From Phycisphaeraceae bacterium (GTDB lineage Bacteria > Planctomycetota > Phycisphaerae > Phycisphaerales > Phycisphaeraceae), in the NCBI GenBank assembly GCA_028277745.1, contig JANQFR010000040.1, positions 1-64,000 of the forward strand: a stretch of DNA of 64,000 bases. The letters run 5' to 3'. Made by a program: the position numbers and the translations under genes. The notes below the pieces were generated by a model. It was not told the origin of the DNA, searched no databases, and saw only the letters and a list, made by a program, of their open reading frames with translations. Below, in pieces: positions 14,047-23,217 of the stretch (positions are counted from its first letter, which is position 1; each line of letters opens with the position of its first letter).

Positions 14047-15765
14047 ATGAGCTGTCATTCGAGAGGTGAAACGTGGTGGTTGCCCGTGGGGGTCGGCCTC
14101 GGGGGGCTGGGCCTGGCGGGTGCGGTCTGGGCGCAGGCGGGGGAGGCGTCGGCCGACCCGTCGTTCGTGGAGCGGCTGTTCGCCAGCCCGATCTTCACGC
14201 TCTTCGCGGTGGTGACGGCGGGCCTGCTGCTGGGACGGATCAAGGTCGCGGGGCTCTCGCTGGGCGCGTCGGGCGTGCTGTTTACGGCGTTGGCGGCGGG
14301 GCACTTCCAACTCACCCTGCCGGTGGGGGTGGGCACGGTCGGGCTGGTGCTGTTTGTTTACTGCGTGGGCTTGGGCGCGGGGCCGACGTTTTTTGACGTG
14401 TTTCTGAGGCAGGGCAAGCAGTTGGCGATCCTGTCGGTGGTGATCGTCGCGGCGGGCGCGGCGGCGACGTACGGCGTCGCGCGGCTGCTGGCGATCCCGT
14501 ACGACCTGGCGGGCGGGATCCTCGCCGGGGCGCTGACGTCGACGCCCGGGCTCGCCGCCGGCATCGAGGCGGTGGGCAAGGATTCCAACGTCGCGATCGG
14601 CTTCGGGATCGCCTACCCCCTCGGGGTCGTCGGGGTGGTGTTGTTCGTCCAACTCCTGCCCCGGCTGCTGGGCGTCGATCTTGACGGGCTGGCCCGGCGG
14701 CTGGAGACGAGCCGGCGCGACAAGCGCGAGATCGTGCGCGTGCTGGTGGAGATCGCCAACCCGGCGGTCTTCGAGAAGCGGCCGGAGCAGGTCCCGTTCC
14801 TGGAAAACGCCAACGCCGCGATCACCCGCATCCTCGAGGGCGAGCGGCTGATCCCCATCGGGCATAACTTTGTCCTGCGGCCCGGCGAGCACGTGATCGT
14901 GATCGCCGACGCCAACATCGTCGACTCGGTGGTTGATTTCCTGGGCAAGCGCTCCGACCGGCCGTTCACCATGGACGCCGACCACGAGCGGCGGAGCGTG
15001 ATCGTCACCGCCGCGGCCATGCTCGACCGCCCGCTGCACGAGCTGCGGCTGCTCAAGACCTACGGCGTCACGATCTCCCGCGTGACCCGGCAGGATGTCC
15101 CGTTCGTCCCCACCGCCGGGACCACGCTGCAGAACGCCGACGTGCTCACCGTCGTGGGCGGGCAGTCGAGCCTCGCCGCGTTTGCCGACGCCGCCGGCCA
15201 CTCGCCCAAGGCCATCGAGATGACGGATGTGATCTCCCTGGCGCTGGGCATCGCGTTCGGCGCCGCGCTGGGCCTGATCCCCATCCCCCTGCCGGGCGGG
15301 GCGCACTTCGCCCTCGGGCTGGCCGGCGGGCCGTTGCTGGTCGCGCTGGTGCTGGCCCATTTCGGCAAGATCGGCCCGGTGGTCGGTTACATGCCCCGGC
15401 CGTCGCGTCTGTTGCTGACCGATGTGGGGCTGGTGTTCTTCCTCGCCAGCGCAGGGATTCAGGCCGGCGCGTCGTTCATGCCGGTCCTCCGCGAGTACGG
15501 CGTGGTCCTCATCCTCGCGGGCGCCGTGGTGACGGTCGCCCCGATGGCGATCGCCTACTTCGTCGCCCGGTTCATCTTCAAGCTCAACCTGCTGGAGGTC
15601 CTCGGCGGCGTGTGCGGCGGGATGACCTCCACCCCCGGGCTCGGCGCCATCACCGCCAAGACCGACTCTCAGGCGCCGGTCATCGGCTACGCCGCCGCTT
15701 ACCCGGTCGCCCTGATCCTGATGACCGTGGCGACCCAGGCCGTGCTGGCGGCGCTGCGCGTGTGA
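14047..15765 (+). CDS. AspT/YidE-type transporter with central TrkA-C domains
   Basis: This 572-residue membrane protein has two homologous membrane halves, each with the ALTSTPGLA / GMTSTPGLGAI signature characteristic of the aspartate-alanine exchanger (AspT/YidE/YbjL) family. The hydrophilic centre contains two TrkA-C (RCK_C) segments, the second around HERRSVIVTAAAML to VLTVVGG. Family members exchange small carboxylates; the substrate here is unknown. The ATG at 14047 is chosen because GGGAG precedes it by five bases; an earlier TTG lacks this. A long open frame on the other strand is a composition shadow. Confidence 0.88.
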   Translation: MSCHSRGETWWLPVGVGLGGLGLAGAVWAQAGEASADPSFVERLFASPIFTLFAVVTAGLLLGRIKVAGLSLGASGVLFTALAAGHFQLTLPVGVGTVGLVLFVYCVGLGAGPTFFDVFLRQGKQLAILSVVIVAAGAAATYGVARLLAIPYDLAGGILAGALTSTPGLAAGIEAVGKDSNVAIGFGIAYPLGVVGVVLFVQLLPRLLGVDLDGLARRLETSRRDKREIVRVLVEIANPAVFEKRPEQVPFLENANAAITRILEGERLIPIGHNFVLRPGEHVIVIADANIVDSVVDFLGKRSDRPFTMDADHERRSVIVTAAAMLDRPLHELRLLKTYGVTISRVTRQDVPFVPTAGTTLQNADVLTVVGGQSSLAAFADAAGHSPKAIEMTDVISLALGIAFGAALGLIPIPLPGGAHFALGLAGGPLLVALVLAHFGKIGPVVGYMPRPSRLLLTDVGLVFFLASAGIQAGASFMPVLREYGVVLILAGAVVTVAPMAIAYFVARFIFKLNLLEVLGGVCGGMTSTPGLGAITAKTDSQAPVIGYAAAYPVALILMTVATQAVLAALRV

Positions 15766-15778
15766 TCGGCTGCGCTTA

Positions 15779-15808
15779 GAAGCCCAGGGACTGCGGTTCC
15801 CGGGCTTC
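15779..15808 (+). terminator. Hairpin after the transporter gene
   Basis: GAAGCCC and GGGCTTC arms, extended by GGGA/TCCC after a one-base bulge, enclose a six-base loop. There is no T tract, so termination is likely but not certain. Confidence 0.55.
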
Positions 15809-15858
15809 GGCTGAGTACAATGATGCGTTGATCCTTTCCCGCCCAACAGGAAAATGAC

Positions 15859-16419
15859 ATGAAAACCCCATTGGTTGCGATGTTTGGCCCGGTTGGCCGC
15901 GGTCTGTGCGTCGTGGCGGCGCTTTGGGTCACGATGGCTCCCGGTCCGGCCTTCGCTGAGATGGATGTTTCGACCCGCGACGCGCTGGATGCCTTCACGG
16001 GCAAATGGGAGGGCGTGTTCCGCGTCTACACGATCGACGGGGAACTGCTTCACGAACTCCACATCCGGCAGCACTACTGGTGGGACGGCGATGTGCAGGT
16101 CGGCCGGTTTATTGAGGTTGGCGCCGGCGACGCGGACCAGCCGCCGGTCACCGCGGACGCGCGGAATTACGTGGAAGACGGCCAACTGTTGTGCGAGGTG
16201 GTCAAGTCCAACGGCGAGCAATCCGTTCACCGCGGCGTCATCGACCGCGGCCTGGTCTTCTGGTTTACGAAGACGCCGGGGAAGGTCGAGTCGTTCAAGG
16301 AGCACGTCGTCACCGACGACGACGGCGCCCGTTACCAGATCGACGGCTTCGGCGTCTACGGAGAGGGCGAGCAGGCGGCGTATTTGCTGTTTGAAGGGCG
16401 ATACCGCAAAGTGGAATAA
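15859..16419 (+). CDS. Secreted lipocalin-like protein of unknown function
   Basis: This 186-residue protein has a signal peptide ending GPAFAEM and a single beta-rich domain starting FTGKWEGVFRVYTIDG, with HIRQHYWWDGDVQVGRF and a closing YLLFEGRYRKVE. The layout resembles DUF1579/lipocalin-like secreted proteins that begin with a GxW motif and bind small ligands, but no specific family is certain. CAGGAAAATGAC before the ATG provides a modest Shine-Dalgarno. It sits between two hairpins and is probably monocistronic. Confidence 0.72.
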   Translation: MKTPLVAMFGPVGRGLCVVAALWVTMAPGPAFAEMDVSTRDALDAFTGKWEGVFRVYTIDGELLHELHIRQHYWWDGDVQVGRFIEVGAGDADQPPVTADARNYVEDGQLLCEVVKSNGEQSVHRGVIDRGLVFWFTKTPGKVESFKEHVVTDDDGARYQIDGFGVYGEGEQAAYLLFEGRYRKVE

Positions 16420-16426
16420 ACGTTAG

Positions 16427-16450
16427 CCCCCCGGGCGGAGCCCGGGGCTA
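16427..16450 (+). terminator. Strong hairpin before the sulfatase gene
   Basis: AGCCCC-CCGGGC and GCCCGG-GGCT arms separated by GGA form a very stable stem directly after the secreted-protein gene. It also lies just upstream of the sulfatase Shine-Dalgarno, so it may influence both. Confidence 0.6.
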
Positions 16451-16476
16451 AAGATTTGTTTGAAAAGGGACCTGAC

Positions 16477-17934
16477 ATGAAATGTGTGATGGTGATGTTC
16501 GACTCGCTGAACCGGCATATGCTGCCGCCGTACAACCCGCAGACGTGGGTGCATGCGCCGAACTTCAAGCGGCTGGCGGCGCGGAGCGCGACGTTTGACC
16601 GGTCGTATGTGTGCTCGATGCCCTGCATGCCGGCGCGGCGTGACTTTCACACCGGGCGGCCGAACTTCCTGCACTGCCCGTGGGGCCCGCTCGAGCCGTT
16701 CGACGATTCGGTCCCCGCGATGCTGTCGCAGGCGGGCGTCTACACCCATCTCTGCTCGGATCACTACCACTACTGGGAGGACGGCGGCTCGACCTACCAC
16801 ACGCGCTACAACTCCTGGGAGTTCTACCGGGGGCAGGAGGGCGACCCGTTCATCGGCCAGGTCAAAGACCCCGCCGTCCCGGAGAACCTTAACGGCAAGG
16901 GCCGGCGGCCGGATTGGGTGAACCGCGAGCACATCACGCGCGACGAACAGTTCCCGCAGACGCTGACTTTCAAGGCCGGGGTCGAGTTCATCGATCGCAA
17001 CGCGGCGGAGGACAACTGGTTCGTGCAGATCGAGTGCTTCGATCCGCACGAGCCGTTTGTGAGCGACCGTCAGTACAAAGATCTTTATCCGTCGGATTAC
17101 GACGGCCCGCTGTTCGACTGGCCCGGGTACCGGGGGGTCGAGGAGTCGCCCGAGCAGGTCGAGGAGGCGCGTCGGAACTACGCGGCGTTGATGAGCAAGT
17201 GCGACCGATCGCTGGGCGACGTGCTGGACGCGATGGACCGTCACGGCCTTTGGGACGACACGATGCTGATCGTGTGGACCGACCACGGTTTCCTGCTGGG
17301 CGAGCACGACTGCTGGGCGAAGAACTGGATGCCGCTGTACGAGGAGGTGTCGCACACGCCGTTTTTCGTGTGGGACCCGCGGTCGGGGGTGCGGGGTCAG
17401 CGGCGGTCGGCGCTGGTGCAGCCGTCGATCGATCTGGGGCCGACGTTGCTGGATTTCTTCGGCCTCGAGCCGACGCCGACCATGCTGGGCAAGGCGTTGG
17501 GGGATGTGATCGCGGACGATGCGCCGGTGCGCGAGGCGGCGATCTTCGGCTACTTCAACCACCGCGTGAACGTCACCGACGGGCGATACAAGTATCTGCG
17601 GTGTTCGGTCGCGGACGCGTCGGCGGCGTGCCGCCAGTACACGCTGATGCCCGCCAGCATGCGCGGCTTCAAGGGCGGGCTGGACCGGATCGAGTTGGCC
17701 GAACCTTTTGCTTTCACCAAGGGCATGCGGACACTGCAGATCCCCGCGGACGCGCGTGGGCAGGGCGATCACCTGCTGTTCGACCTGGAGGCGGACCCGC
17801 AGGAGCAAACCCCGCTGCGGGACGAAGCGGTCGAGGCGCGGATGCTGGAGCACATAGCGCGGCTGATGCGCGAGTGCGACGCGCCGCCCGAGCAGTTCGT
17901 GCGCATGGGCGTGGAAGATTTCGCCAGCTGCTGA
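16477..17934 (+). CDS. Formylglycine-dependent sulfatase (S1 family)
   Basis: This 485-residue protein carries the sulfatase signature CMPARRDFHTGR, with Cys50-x-Pro-x-Arg54 as the site converted to formylglycine. Metal ligands are visible at the N-terminus (MFDSLN) and in WTDHGFLLGEHDCWAK. It would hydrolyse sulfate esters, in planctomycetes usually of algal polysaccharides, but the substrate is unknown. ATG at 16477 is supported by AAGGGA nine bases upstream. The protein shows no signal peptide, unlike most planctomycete polysaccharide sulfatases and unlike the predicted secreted maturase at 33658. Confidence 0.92.
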   Translation: MKCVMVMFDSLNRHMLPPYNPQTWVHAPNFKRLAARSATFDRSYVCSMPCMPARRDFHTGRPNFLHCPWGPLEPFDDSVPAMLSQAGVYTHLCSDHYHYWEDGGSTYHTRYNSWEFYRGQEGDPFIGQVKDPAVPENLNGKGRRPDWVNREHITRDEQFPQTLTFKAGVEFIDRNAAEDNWFVQIECFDPHEPFVSDRQYKDLYPSDYDGPLFDWPGYRGVEESPEQVEEARRNYAALMSKCDRSLGDVLDAMDRHGLWDDTMLIVWTDHGFLLGEHDCWAKNWMPLYEEVSHTPFFVWDPRSGVRGQRRSALVQPSIDLGPTLLDFFGLEPTPTMLGKALGDVIADDAPVREAAIFGYFNHRVNVTDGRYKYLRCSVADASAACRQYTLMPASMRGFKGGLDRIELAEPFAFTKGMRTLQIPADARGQGDHLLFDLEADPQEQTPLRDEAVEARMLEHIARLMRECDAPPEQFVRMGVEDFASC

Positions 17935-18038
17935 GTTTTGCGGCGTGAGGGCGAAGCGCGGGGCAGGCCCCGCCGCTCAACGATGGGTCATGGTCCTCTC
18001 CGGTACATCTGCCATCACGCGCTGCCGCATGGGGTATC

Positions 18039-19673
18039 ATGACCGGCTTGACTCAAGCGGCGCTACAACCTCACGCCGGCAGCGCGAAGGCGTGGTTCGG
18101 CTGGACGGGCGTCTGGTGGCTCACGCTCGGCGTCGTCGCGTTGCGGGTCGCTTACCTCGTCGCGTGGAACCCTTATCAACTCGCGGCCGACGAGGCGCAG
18201 TACTGGGACTGGTCGCGGAACCTGTCGCTGTCGTACTACACCAAGGGCCCGGGGGTGGCGTGGCTGATCGGGGCGAGCGTGGGGCTGTTCGGCGCGCACG
18301 AGTGGGCGGTCCGCCTGCCGGCGGCGCTCTGCGCGGCGGTGACGATGCTGGTGCTGGCGCGGATCGCGTGGGAGATCAGCGGCGACGGGCGGGCGGCGTT
18401 CATGGCCGCGGCGCTGTTCGTCCTCAGCCCGGCGTTCATCGCCACCAGCCAGTTCATGACCATCGACCCGCCGTTTTTCACGTGCTGGGCGCTGGCGGCC
18501 TGGGCGGCGCTGCGCGTGTTCACTGCGCTGCGGGACGGGCGCTCGCCCCTGGCGGCGTGGGCGGCGCTGGGGCTCGTGGTGGGCGTGGGCGTGTTGTTCA
18601 AGTACACGATGCTGCTGATCGTTCCTGGCGTCGCGGCGTACGCCCTCGTCAAGCGGCGCGAGTTGCGGTGGGGCGGCCGAGGCTGGGCGGGGGTCGGGCT
18701 GGCGTTGGTCGTGTTCGCGGCGGCGATCAGCCCGGTGATCCTCTGGAACGCGCAGCACGACTGGTCGACCGTGCGGCACCTGCTCGGGCGCCTGCGCCTG
18801 CCGGGGGGCGACATGCCGGTGGCGGGCGTGAGTGAGCCGTGGTTGTGGTGGTGGGCGCCGCTGCGTGTGTTGGAGATGATCGGGACCCAGGTGGGGATCG
18901 TGAGCCCGACGATCGTGGTGCTGATCGGCGTGGGGCTGTGGTGGGCCCGGCGCAAGCGTGACGCCGGCGTGGCGTTGATGATCTGGCTGGCGGCGCCGAT
19001 CCTGCTGTTTTACGGGGCGGTGGCGTTGGGGACGAAGGTGCTGGCGAACTGGCCGCTGGCGGGGTTTTTGACGCTGTTCGTGGTCGCGGCACGGCCGGCG
19101 GGCTGGGAGTGGGAGGGGTATCAAAAGAAGCTGGCCGCTTGGCGCGCCGAGCCGGGCCGGCCGTGGCGGGGGTGGCTGCGGCGCAAACCGGAGACGGCGT
19201 ACCAGGTCGCGTGGCACTGGAGCGTGGGGGTCGGCGTGGCCGCGGCGTTGGGCGTCGCGTGGGCGCCGCTGCTGCAGAACTGGGCGCCCGTGAGCGGCTT
19301 CCACCGTGTGACCGGGCACGACCGTCACGCCGCGGTGGTCGCGGCCGCCCTCGAGCAGGCGGGCGATGGCGCGTTCGTGATCGCCGACTCCTACGGCAAG
19401 ACGGCGCTGATGGCGTTTTACCTGCCGGGCCGGCCGGTGACGTACTCGGCCGCGCATCGGCTGGGTGATCGCCCCTCGGCGTACGACCAGTTCGCCGCCA
19501 CCGACCTGGACGACCCGTCGCTGATGGGCCGGCCCGCGGTGCTGGTGGGGTCGCCGATCGAGCGGTGGCGTGAGGCGCTGCGCTTCGATACGTTGGAGCC
19601 AGTGGACGACGCGATGGGCGGGGTGTACGTGCTTCAAGGTTACGCCGGCTGGTCGCGGGAGGGCGAGCCATGA
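18039..19673 (+). CDS. ArnT/GT39-like membrane glycosyltransferase
   Basis: This 544-residue polytopic protein has the acidic first periplasmic loop motif ADEAQYWDW and the SYYTKGPGVAWLI stretch typical of ArnT/PMT-type lipid-linked sugar transferases, followed by many membrane helices and a C-terminal periplasmic domain. Such enzymes transfer sugars from polyprenyl-phosphate donors to lipids or proteins. The gene overlaps the PAP2 phosphatase by four bases (ATGA), which suggests a shared job in polyprenyl-phosphate-linked glycosylation or lipid recycling. Confidence 0.88.
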   Translation: MTGLTQAALQPHAGSAKAWFGWTGVWWLTLGVVALRVAYLVAWNPYQLAADEAQYWDWSRNLSLSYYTKGPGVAWLIGASVGLFGAHEWAVRLPAALCAAVTMLVLARIAWEISGDGRAAFMAAALFVLSPAFIATSQFMTIDPPFFTCWALAAWAALRVFTALRDGRSPLAAWAALGLVVGVGVLFKYTMLLIVPGVAAYALVKRRELRWGGRGWAGVGLALVVFAAAISPVILWNAQHDWSTVRHLLGRLRLPGGDMPVAGVSEPWLWWWAPLRVLEMIGTQVGIVSPTIVVLIGVGLWWARRKRDAGVALMIWLAAPILLFYGAVALGTKVLANWPLAGFLTLFVVAARPAGWEWEGYQKKLAAWRAEPGRPWRGWLRRKPETAYQVAWHWSVGVGVAAALGVAWAPLLQNWAPVSGFHRVTGHDRHAAVVAAALEQAGDGAFVIADSYGKTALMAFYLPGRPVTYSAAHRLGDRPSAYDQFAATDLDDPSLMGRPAVLVGSPIERWREALRFDTLEPVDDAMGGVYVLQGYAGWSREGEP

Positions 19674-20332
19674 CGCCGCGTGATCCGTTGAGCAGCCGGG
19701 TGGACGTGCGGTTGGTGACGTGGTTCGCCGCGGCGTCGGTGGTGTTGATCATCACCGCGACGCTGCTGGACTGGCCGGCGGCGGAGGGGTTCATCTGGCT
19801 CGGGGACAAGGGCGACGCGAACCGGATGTTCCGCGTGGCGGGCTACCTGCCGCTGTGGCTGCTGATGGCCCTGGCGATGCTGCTGGTGGAGTCGGCGCGG
19901 GTGCCGCAATGGAAGCCGGCGGACATGGTGCGGGCGTGGTCCGGGCCGATCCTGCTTGCGTTGGGAACGAGCCTGTCGGGCCTGCTCGCGGAGGTCGGCA
20001 AGCTGCTGTTCCGCCGCGAGCGGCCGAACCTCGAACTGGGCCACTACACCTATCGTACGGCGAGCGAGGGCGCGCTCAACAGCAGCGGCCTGGGCGTCCC
20101 CAGCTCCCACACGGCGATAGCGTTCGGGGCGACGTGGATGCTGTGCCGACTATACCCGCGGGCCTCGCCGGTCTGGCTGTTCCTGGCCGTGGGCTGCGGC
20201 GTGTCGCGCGTGGGCGCGCAGAGCCATTTCCTGAGCGACACCGTGGTCAGCGCGCTAATCGCGTTTGCATTGGTGCGGTGCCTGTGGAACTGGCATCTGT
20301 GGAACCGCCAGCGCGAGGAGTTGGCCGCGTAA
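19670..20332 (+). CDS. PAP2-family membrane phosphatase
   Basis: This 220-residue membrane protein has all three PAP2 motifs: KLLFRRERPN, PSSHTAIAFG and SRVGAQSHFLSD, with catalytic histidines in motifs two and three. PAP2 enzymes remove phosphate from phosphatidic acid or undecaprenyl diphosphate on the outer face of the inner membrane. The ATG overlaps the stop of the ArnT-like gene, so the two are translationally coupled. Recycling of the polyprenyl carrier is a likely role. Confidence 0.9.
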   Translation: MTPRDPLSSRVDVRLVTWFAAASVVLIITATLLDWPAAEGFIWLGDKGDANRMFRVAGYLPLWLLMALAMLLVESARVPQWKPADMVRAWSGPILLALGTSLSGLLAEVGKLLFRRERPNLELGHYTYRTASEGALNSSGLGVPSSHTAIAFGATWMLCRLYPRASPVWLFLAVGCGVSRVGAQSHFLSDTVVSALIAFALVRCLWNWHLWNRQREELAA

Positions 20333-20372
20333 GCGGGGATCGACGCGCAAGCCCTGCGGCTATCGGCCGCCA

Positions 20373-21818
20373 TCACGAGCGACGCCGGGCGAGCATGAGC
20401 CCGCTGAGGCCGAGCAGCAAGAGTGATGTCGGCTCGGGGATCGTGAACAGCGCGACGTCGTTGCCGTCGCCGGCGGTGTAGCTGATGAACAGGTCGATGC
20501 CGCCGAGGCTGCCGACCAGAGCGCCCTCGTCCAGCCCGAGGAACTGACCCGTGTTGGTGCCGGCGACCTCGAGGATCTCGAATTCCTGGTTCAGGCCGAG
20601 TACGAACCCATCGATCAAGGTTACCTCAAGCAGCCCGTCGAGGTCCAGGTCCTGGAGGATCTCAAGCCGATCGAACTCACCCAGAGCGATCCCGGCCAGT
20701 TCGATTTCGAGGGTGCTGTTGCTGCCGAAAGCGACGCTGTTCTCGTGCTCGACGACCGCGGGGCTGGCGCCCGGGGCGTAGCCGGCGAGGAACGTGGCCG
20801 TGCCGTTGCCGAAGAACGCGCCCGGGCCGGACACCCGGTCGGTGAACCGGACCTCGCCGATGATGTTGGTGGCCGAGCCCGCCTCGTTGAGCACGCCGCC
20901 GGTGATCGTCACGTCGATGAAGTCGGTTTGGCCTGCGTTCACGAGCGTCTCGCCGACGTGGTAGGTGTTGCCCTCAAATGGATCACCCAGCGCGGTCCAG
21001 CGCCCGCCTTCACGGATGGTGAACGTGTTCTGGACGAAGAATTCGCCGCCACGGGTCTGCAGGACACCCCCCTCCTCGATGACCATGAAGTCTTGAGCGT
21101 CCAGCAGACCGCCGGACATCTTCAAGAACCCGCCTGTCTTAATGGACAGCCCGTCGGCAACCTCGATGACCCCCCCGGTGATGTCGATCGTACCGTCCGC
21201 GTCGGCGGTCAGGGTCTTGACCTCGATCGTGCCGCTCTGCATCCGCAAGACCCCGCCGTCTTCGACCTCCAGCCAGGGCGACGGCATCGGGTCGCTCGCT
21301 GAGGTATGCGTGTAGAGGCCGCTGCCGGCGCCACCAAAGCTGCGGACGAACGTGATCCCGTCGGACGCCTTGGCCTCGGCGATCACGCCGTTTTGGATCT
21401 GCCAGCGCAGGCTTTCTTTTACGGTGCCGGCTACCGAAAACACGTTTTCAAAGGTCCCGGGGTCGAAAAAAACGGGCTGCCCCCTGAACTCATTGCTATT
21501 GTCCGAGTTGGGGAGAAAGAAGTTGAGACCTTGAAAACCTCTCTCCGGCAGAGTGATCCGGCTACCGGCGCTGTTGATGTACCCGAAGGTCGCGGTGATC
21601 GATGGGCCGAACGATGTCACCAAGTCGTTTTCCACGCGATCGACGGTCGGGATGATCTGCCCAAAGGCCGGTCGGTCGTAAGACACGACGGCGACCGCCA
21701 GCGCCGCCAACACGGCCAGACGCCCGGCACGCAAGGGCCGGCGTCCACGGCGGGCCGTCGACGCCGTCCGGTTCCAACCGTAAGCCGCGGCAAGGTTGAA
21801 CAAAAAATCGATCGTCAT
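20373..21818 (-). CDS. PEP-CTERM protein with a beta-helix-like passenger
   Basis: This 481-residue protein ends in PEPTSLLLLGLSGLMLARRRS, a textbook PEP-CTERM exosortase signal, and begins with a long signal peptide. The body contains repeated short strands (GTIDITGGVIEVADGLSIKTG, then GGFLKMSGG), as in autotransporter-associated beta-helical passengers. It should be sorted to the outer surface and probably glycosylated. ATG at 21818 is chosen because AGGAG precedes it closely; a longer frame lacks such a site. Confidence 0.9.
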   Translation of the reverse strand: MTIDFLFNLAAAYGWNRTASTARRGRRPLRAGRLAVLAALAVAVVSYDRPAFGQIIPTVDRVENDLVTSFGPSITATFGYINSAGSRITLPERGFQGLNFFLPNSDNSNEFRGQPVFFDPGTFENVFSVAGTVKESLRWQIQNGVIAEAKASDGITFVRSFGGAGSGLYTHTSASDPMPSPWLEVEDGGVLRMQSGTIEVKTLTADADGTIDITGGVIEVADGLSIKTGGFLKMSGGLLDAQDFMVIEEGGVLQTRGGEFFVQNTFTIREGGRWTALGDPFEGNTYHVGETLVNAGQTDFIDVTITGGVLNEAGSATNIIGEVRFTDRVSGPGAFFGNGTATFLAGYAPGASPAVVEHENSVAFGSNSTLEIELAGIALGEFDRLEILQDLDLDGLLEVTLIDGFVLGLNQEFEILEVAGTNTGQFLGLDEGALVGSLGGIDLFISYTAGDGNDVALFTIPEPTSLLLLGLSGLMLARRRS

Positions 21819-22240
21819 GGTTTTCTCCTCTTGAATCCTTCGCTGCCAAATCGGCGGGCAAGTCGATGCGGACGCACGCCAACATGGGTCCACGTCGGAG
21901 TGGGTGTCAATCCCCGCCTCCTCCTATTCACAGAACACACGCCCAGGCCGCCCCAGACACAATCCGGCAGGCATATGATCAGTACAGCCAGGACCTCCGG
22001 CTCCGGGACCACGGCCATCCCCGCGGATGTTGGGCTGGGCGCCCGCGCCGATCGATTGGTTGGAGCCGCCGACGCTACGGTCGAACATGAGCCCACGATC
22101 AGAGCAGGGAAAAGGGAATAAGTTTTCTCTTAACAAGGCTCAACCCGCGACTTAATGGTCTGAGTGCGATCCGGCTGTACAAACAGCCCGCCAAAATTTT
22201 GGACACGGTATTAGTTACCCTCTCCCCTTACCTTGTGTAA
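21819..22240. other. Long intergenic stretch with a possible PEP-CTERM remnant
   Basis: No intact gene is supported here. On the minus strand, around 21915-22015, a short frame encodes VVPEPEVLAVLIICLPD, further hydrophobic residues and RRRRG, a pattern like a PEP-CTERM sorting signal. It is about 93 residues in all, without a Shine-Dalgarno or signal peptide, and may be a fragment of a decayed exosortase substrate upstream of the intact one. Confidence 0.35.
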
Positions 22241-22256
22241 GTCTCAAATTTGAGAC
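22241..22256 (+). promoter_or_regulatory. Perfect 16-bp palindrome upstream of the LuxR-type gene
   Basis: GTCTCAAATTTGAGAC is a perfect palindrome about 110 bases before the regulator ATG, in a locally AT-rich region. LuxR-type HTH proteins bind palindromes of about this length, so it is a candidate operator for autoregulation. That is inference only. Confidence 0.45.
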
Positions 22257-22367
22257 CGTCCGGGGATTTGCGCAATTTTGATTCTCACGCCGCACCCCGG
22301 ATGGGTTATTGGGGGACTAGTATGGCGGTAACGTTGCTGTGTAACACCACGCTGATGAGACGCATCC

Positions 22368-23186
22368 ATGTCAGACCCGACTCACCCCCCCGATTCCGGA
22401 AGCAGAATGATCTCGCAAGAAGACGCGGTGCAGTTGGTGGAACTGCTTGCGCAGATCTCGGCTCACGAAGGCGATCACGCCGCCAAGAAGCGATTACTGC
22501 TCGACGGGCTTTGCCAGTTGCTCAACGCGACGCAGTGGAGCTGGGCCATCAACGTGTTCGACGAAGACCGCAAGCCGCACCACGCCGGGGCGCTACAGGG
22601 CGGGTTTACGCTGGAACAGGCCGAGTGCCTCGCCACGTGCGTGAACCACCCCGCGACACACCGCGTCTTTGCGCCGACCTACGAGCACGTCCTGACGCGA
22701 CCCGAGCCGCTGACCATCCGCATGGAAGACCACGCCGGCGCCGAGGAGTGGGGCAAGAGTGAAGCCGCGGCACTCGCCGCCGCCGCGGGCATCGGCACGT
22801 TCGTCTCGTCGATCTGCGCGGTCGAAGACCACGGGTCCAGCACCGTCACGCTCTTCCGGCCGTACGGCGAGCCGCCGTTTACCGACCGGCAACGCGACAT
22901 GCTGCACATCATCATCCGCGGGGTGCCGTGGCTGCACACCGCGGGCTGGCCCGAAGACGCACGTGTCAACCGCATCGCCGAACTGCCCGCCAGTCACATG
23001 GTGCTGCTGACGCTGCTGGTCAAAGGCTATTCCCGGCGGGATATCGCCGAGGCTCGGCTCTTATCGCTCAACACCGTCAACACCTACACCCAACGCATCT
23101 TCCAGATGTTCGGCGTCCGCTCCCAACCCGAACTCATGCGCCGGTTTCTCCATGGCCAGCCTGAAGGGGGCCCCCCCAATATCTAG
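22368..23186 (+). CDS. LuxR-type helix-turn-helix transcriptional regulator
   Basis: This 272-residue protein has a C-terminal HTH of the LuxR/FixJ class (GYSRRDIAEARLLSLNTVNT followed by YTQRIFQMFGV). The N-terminal 200 residues form an unannotated sensor-like region without a phospho-acceptor receiver motif. It lacks the paired Trp/Asp residues typical of acyl-homoserine-lactone receptors, so the signal is unknown. The LuxR HTH family is common in planctomycetes. It converges on the aldo/keto reductase gene. Confidence 0.82.
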   Translation: MSDPTHPPDSGSRMISQEDAVQLVELLAQISAHEGDHAAKKRLLLDGLCQLLNATQWSWAINVFDEDRKPHHAGALQGGFTLEQAECLATCVNHPATHRVFAPTYEHVLTRPEPLTIRMEDHAGAEEWGKSEAAALAAAAGIGTFVSSICAVEDHGSSTVTLFRPYGEPPFTDRQRDMLHIIIRGVPWLHTAGWPEDARVNRIAELPASHMVLLTLLVKGYSRRDIAEARLLSLNTVNTYTQRIFQMFGVRSQPELMRRFLHGQPEGGPPNI

Positions 23187-23217
23187 CGGGGGTGCCTTCG
23201 AACCTACGACCCCATTT

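Noticed and set aside
13750..16305. An 851-residue open frame opposite the AspT-like transporter
   Set aside because: It is a GC-driven shadow with Arg/Asp/His-rich low-complexity translation; the plus-strand frame has full transporter motifs.
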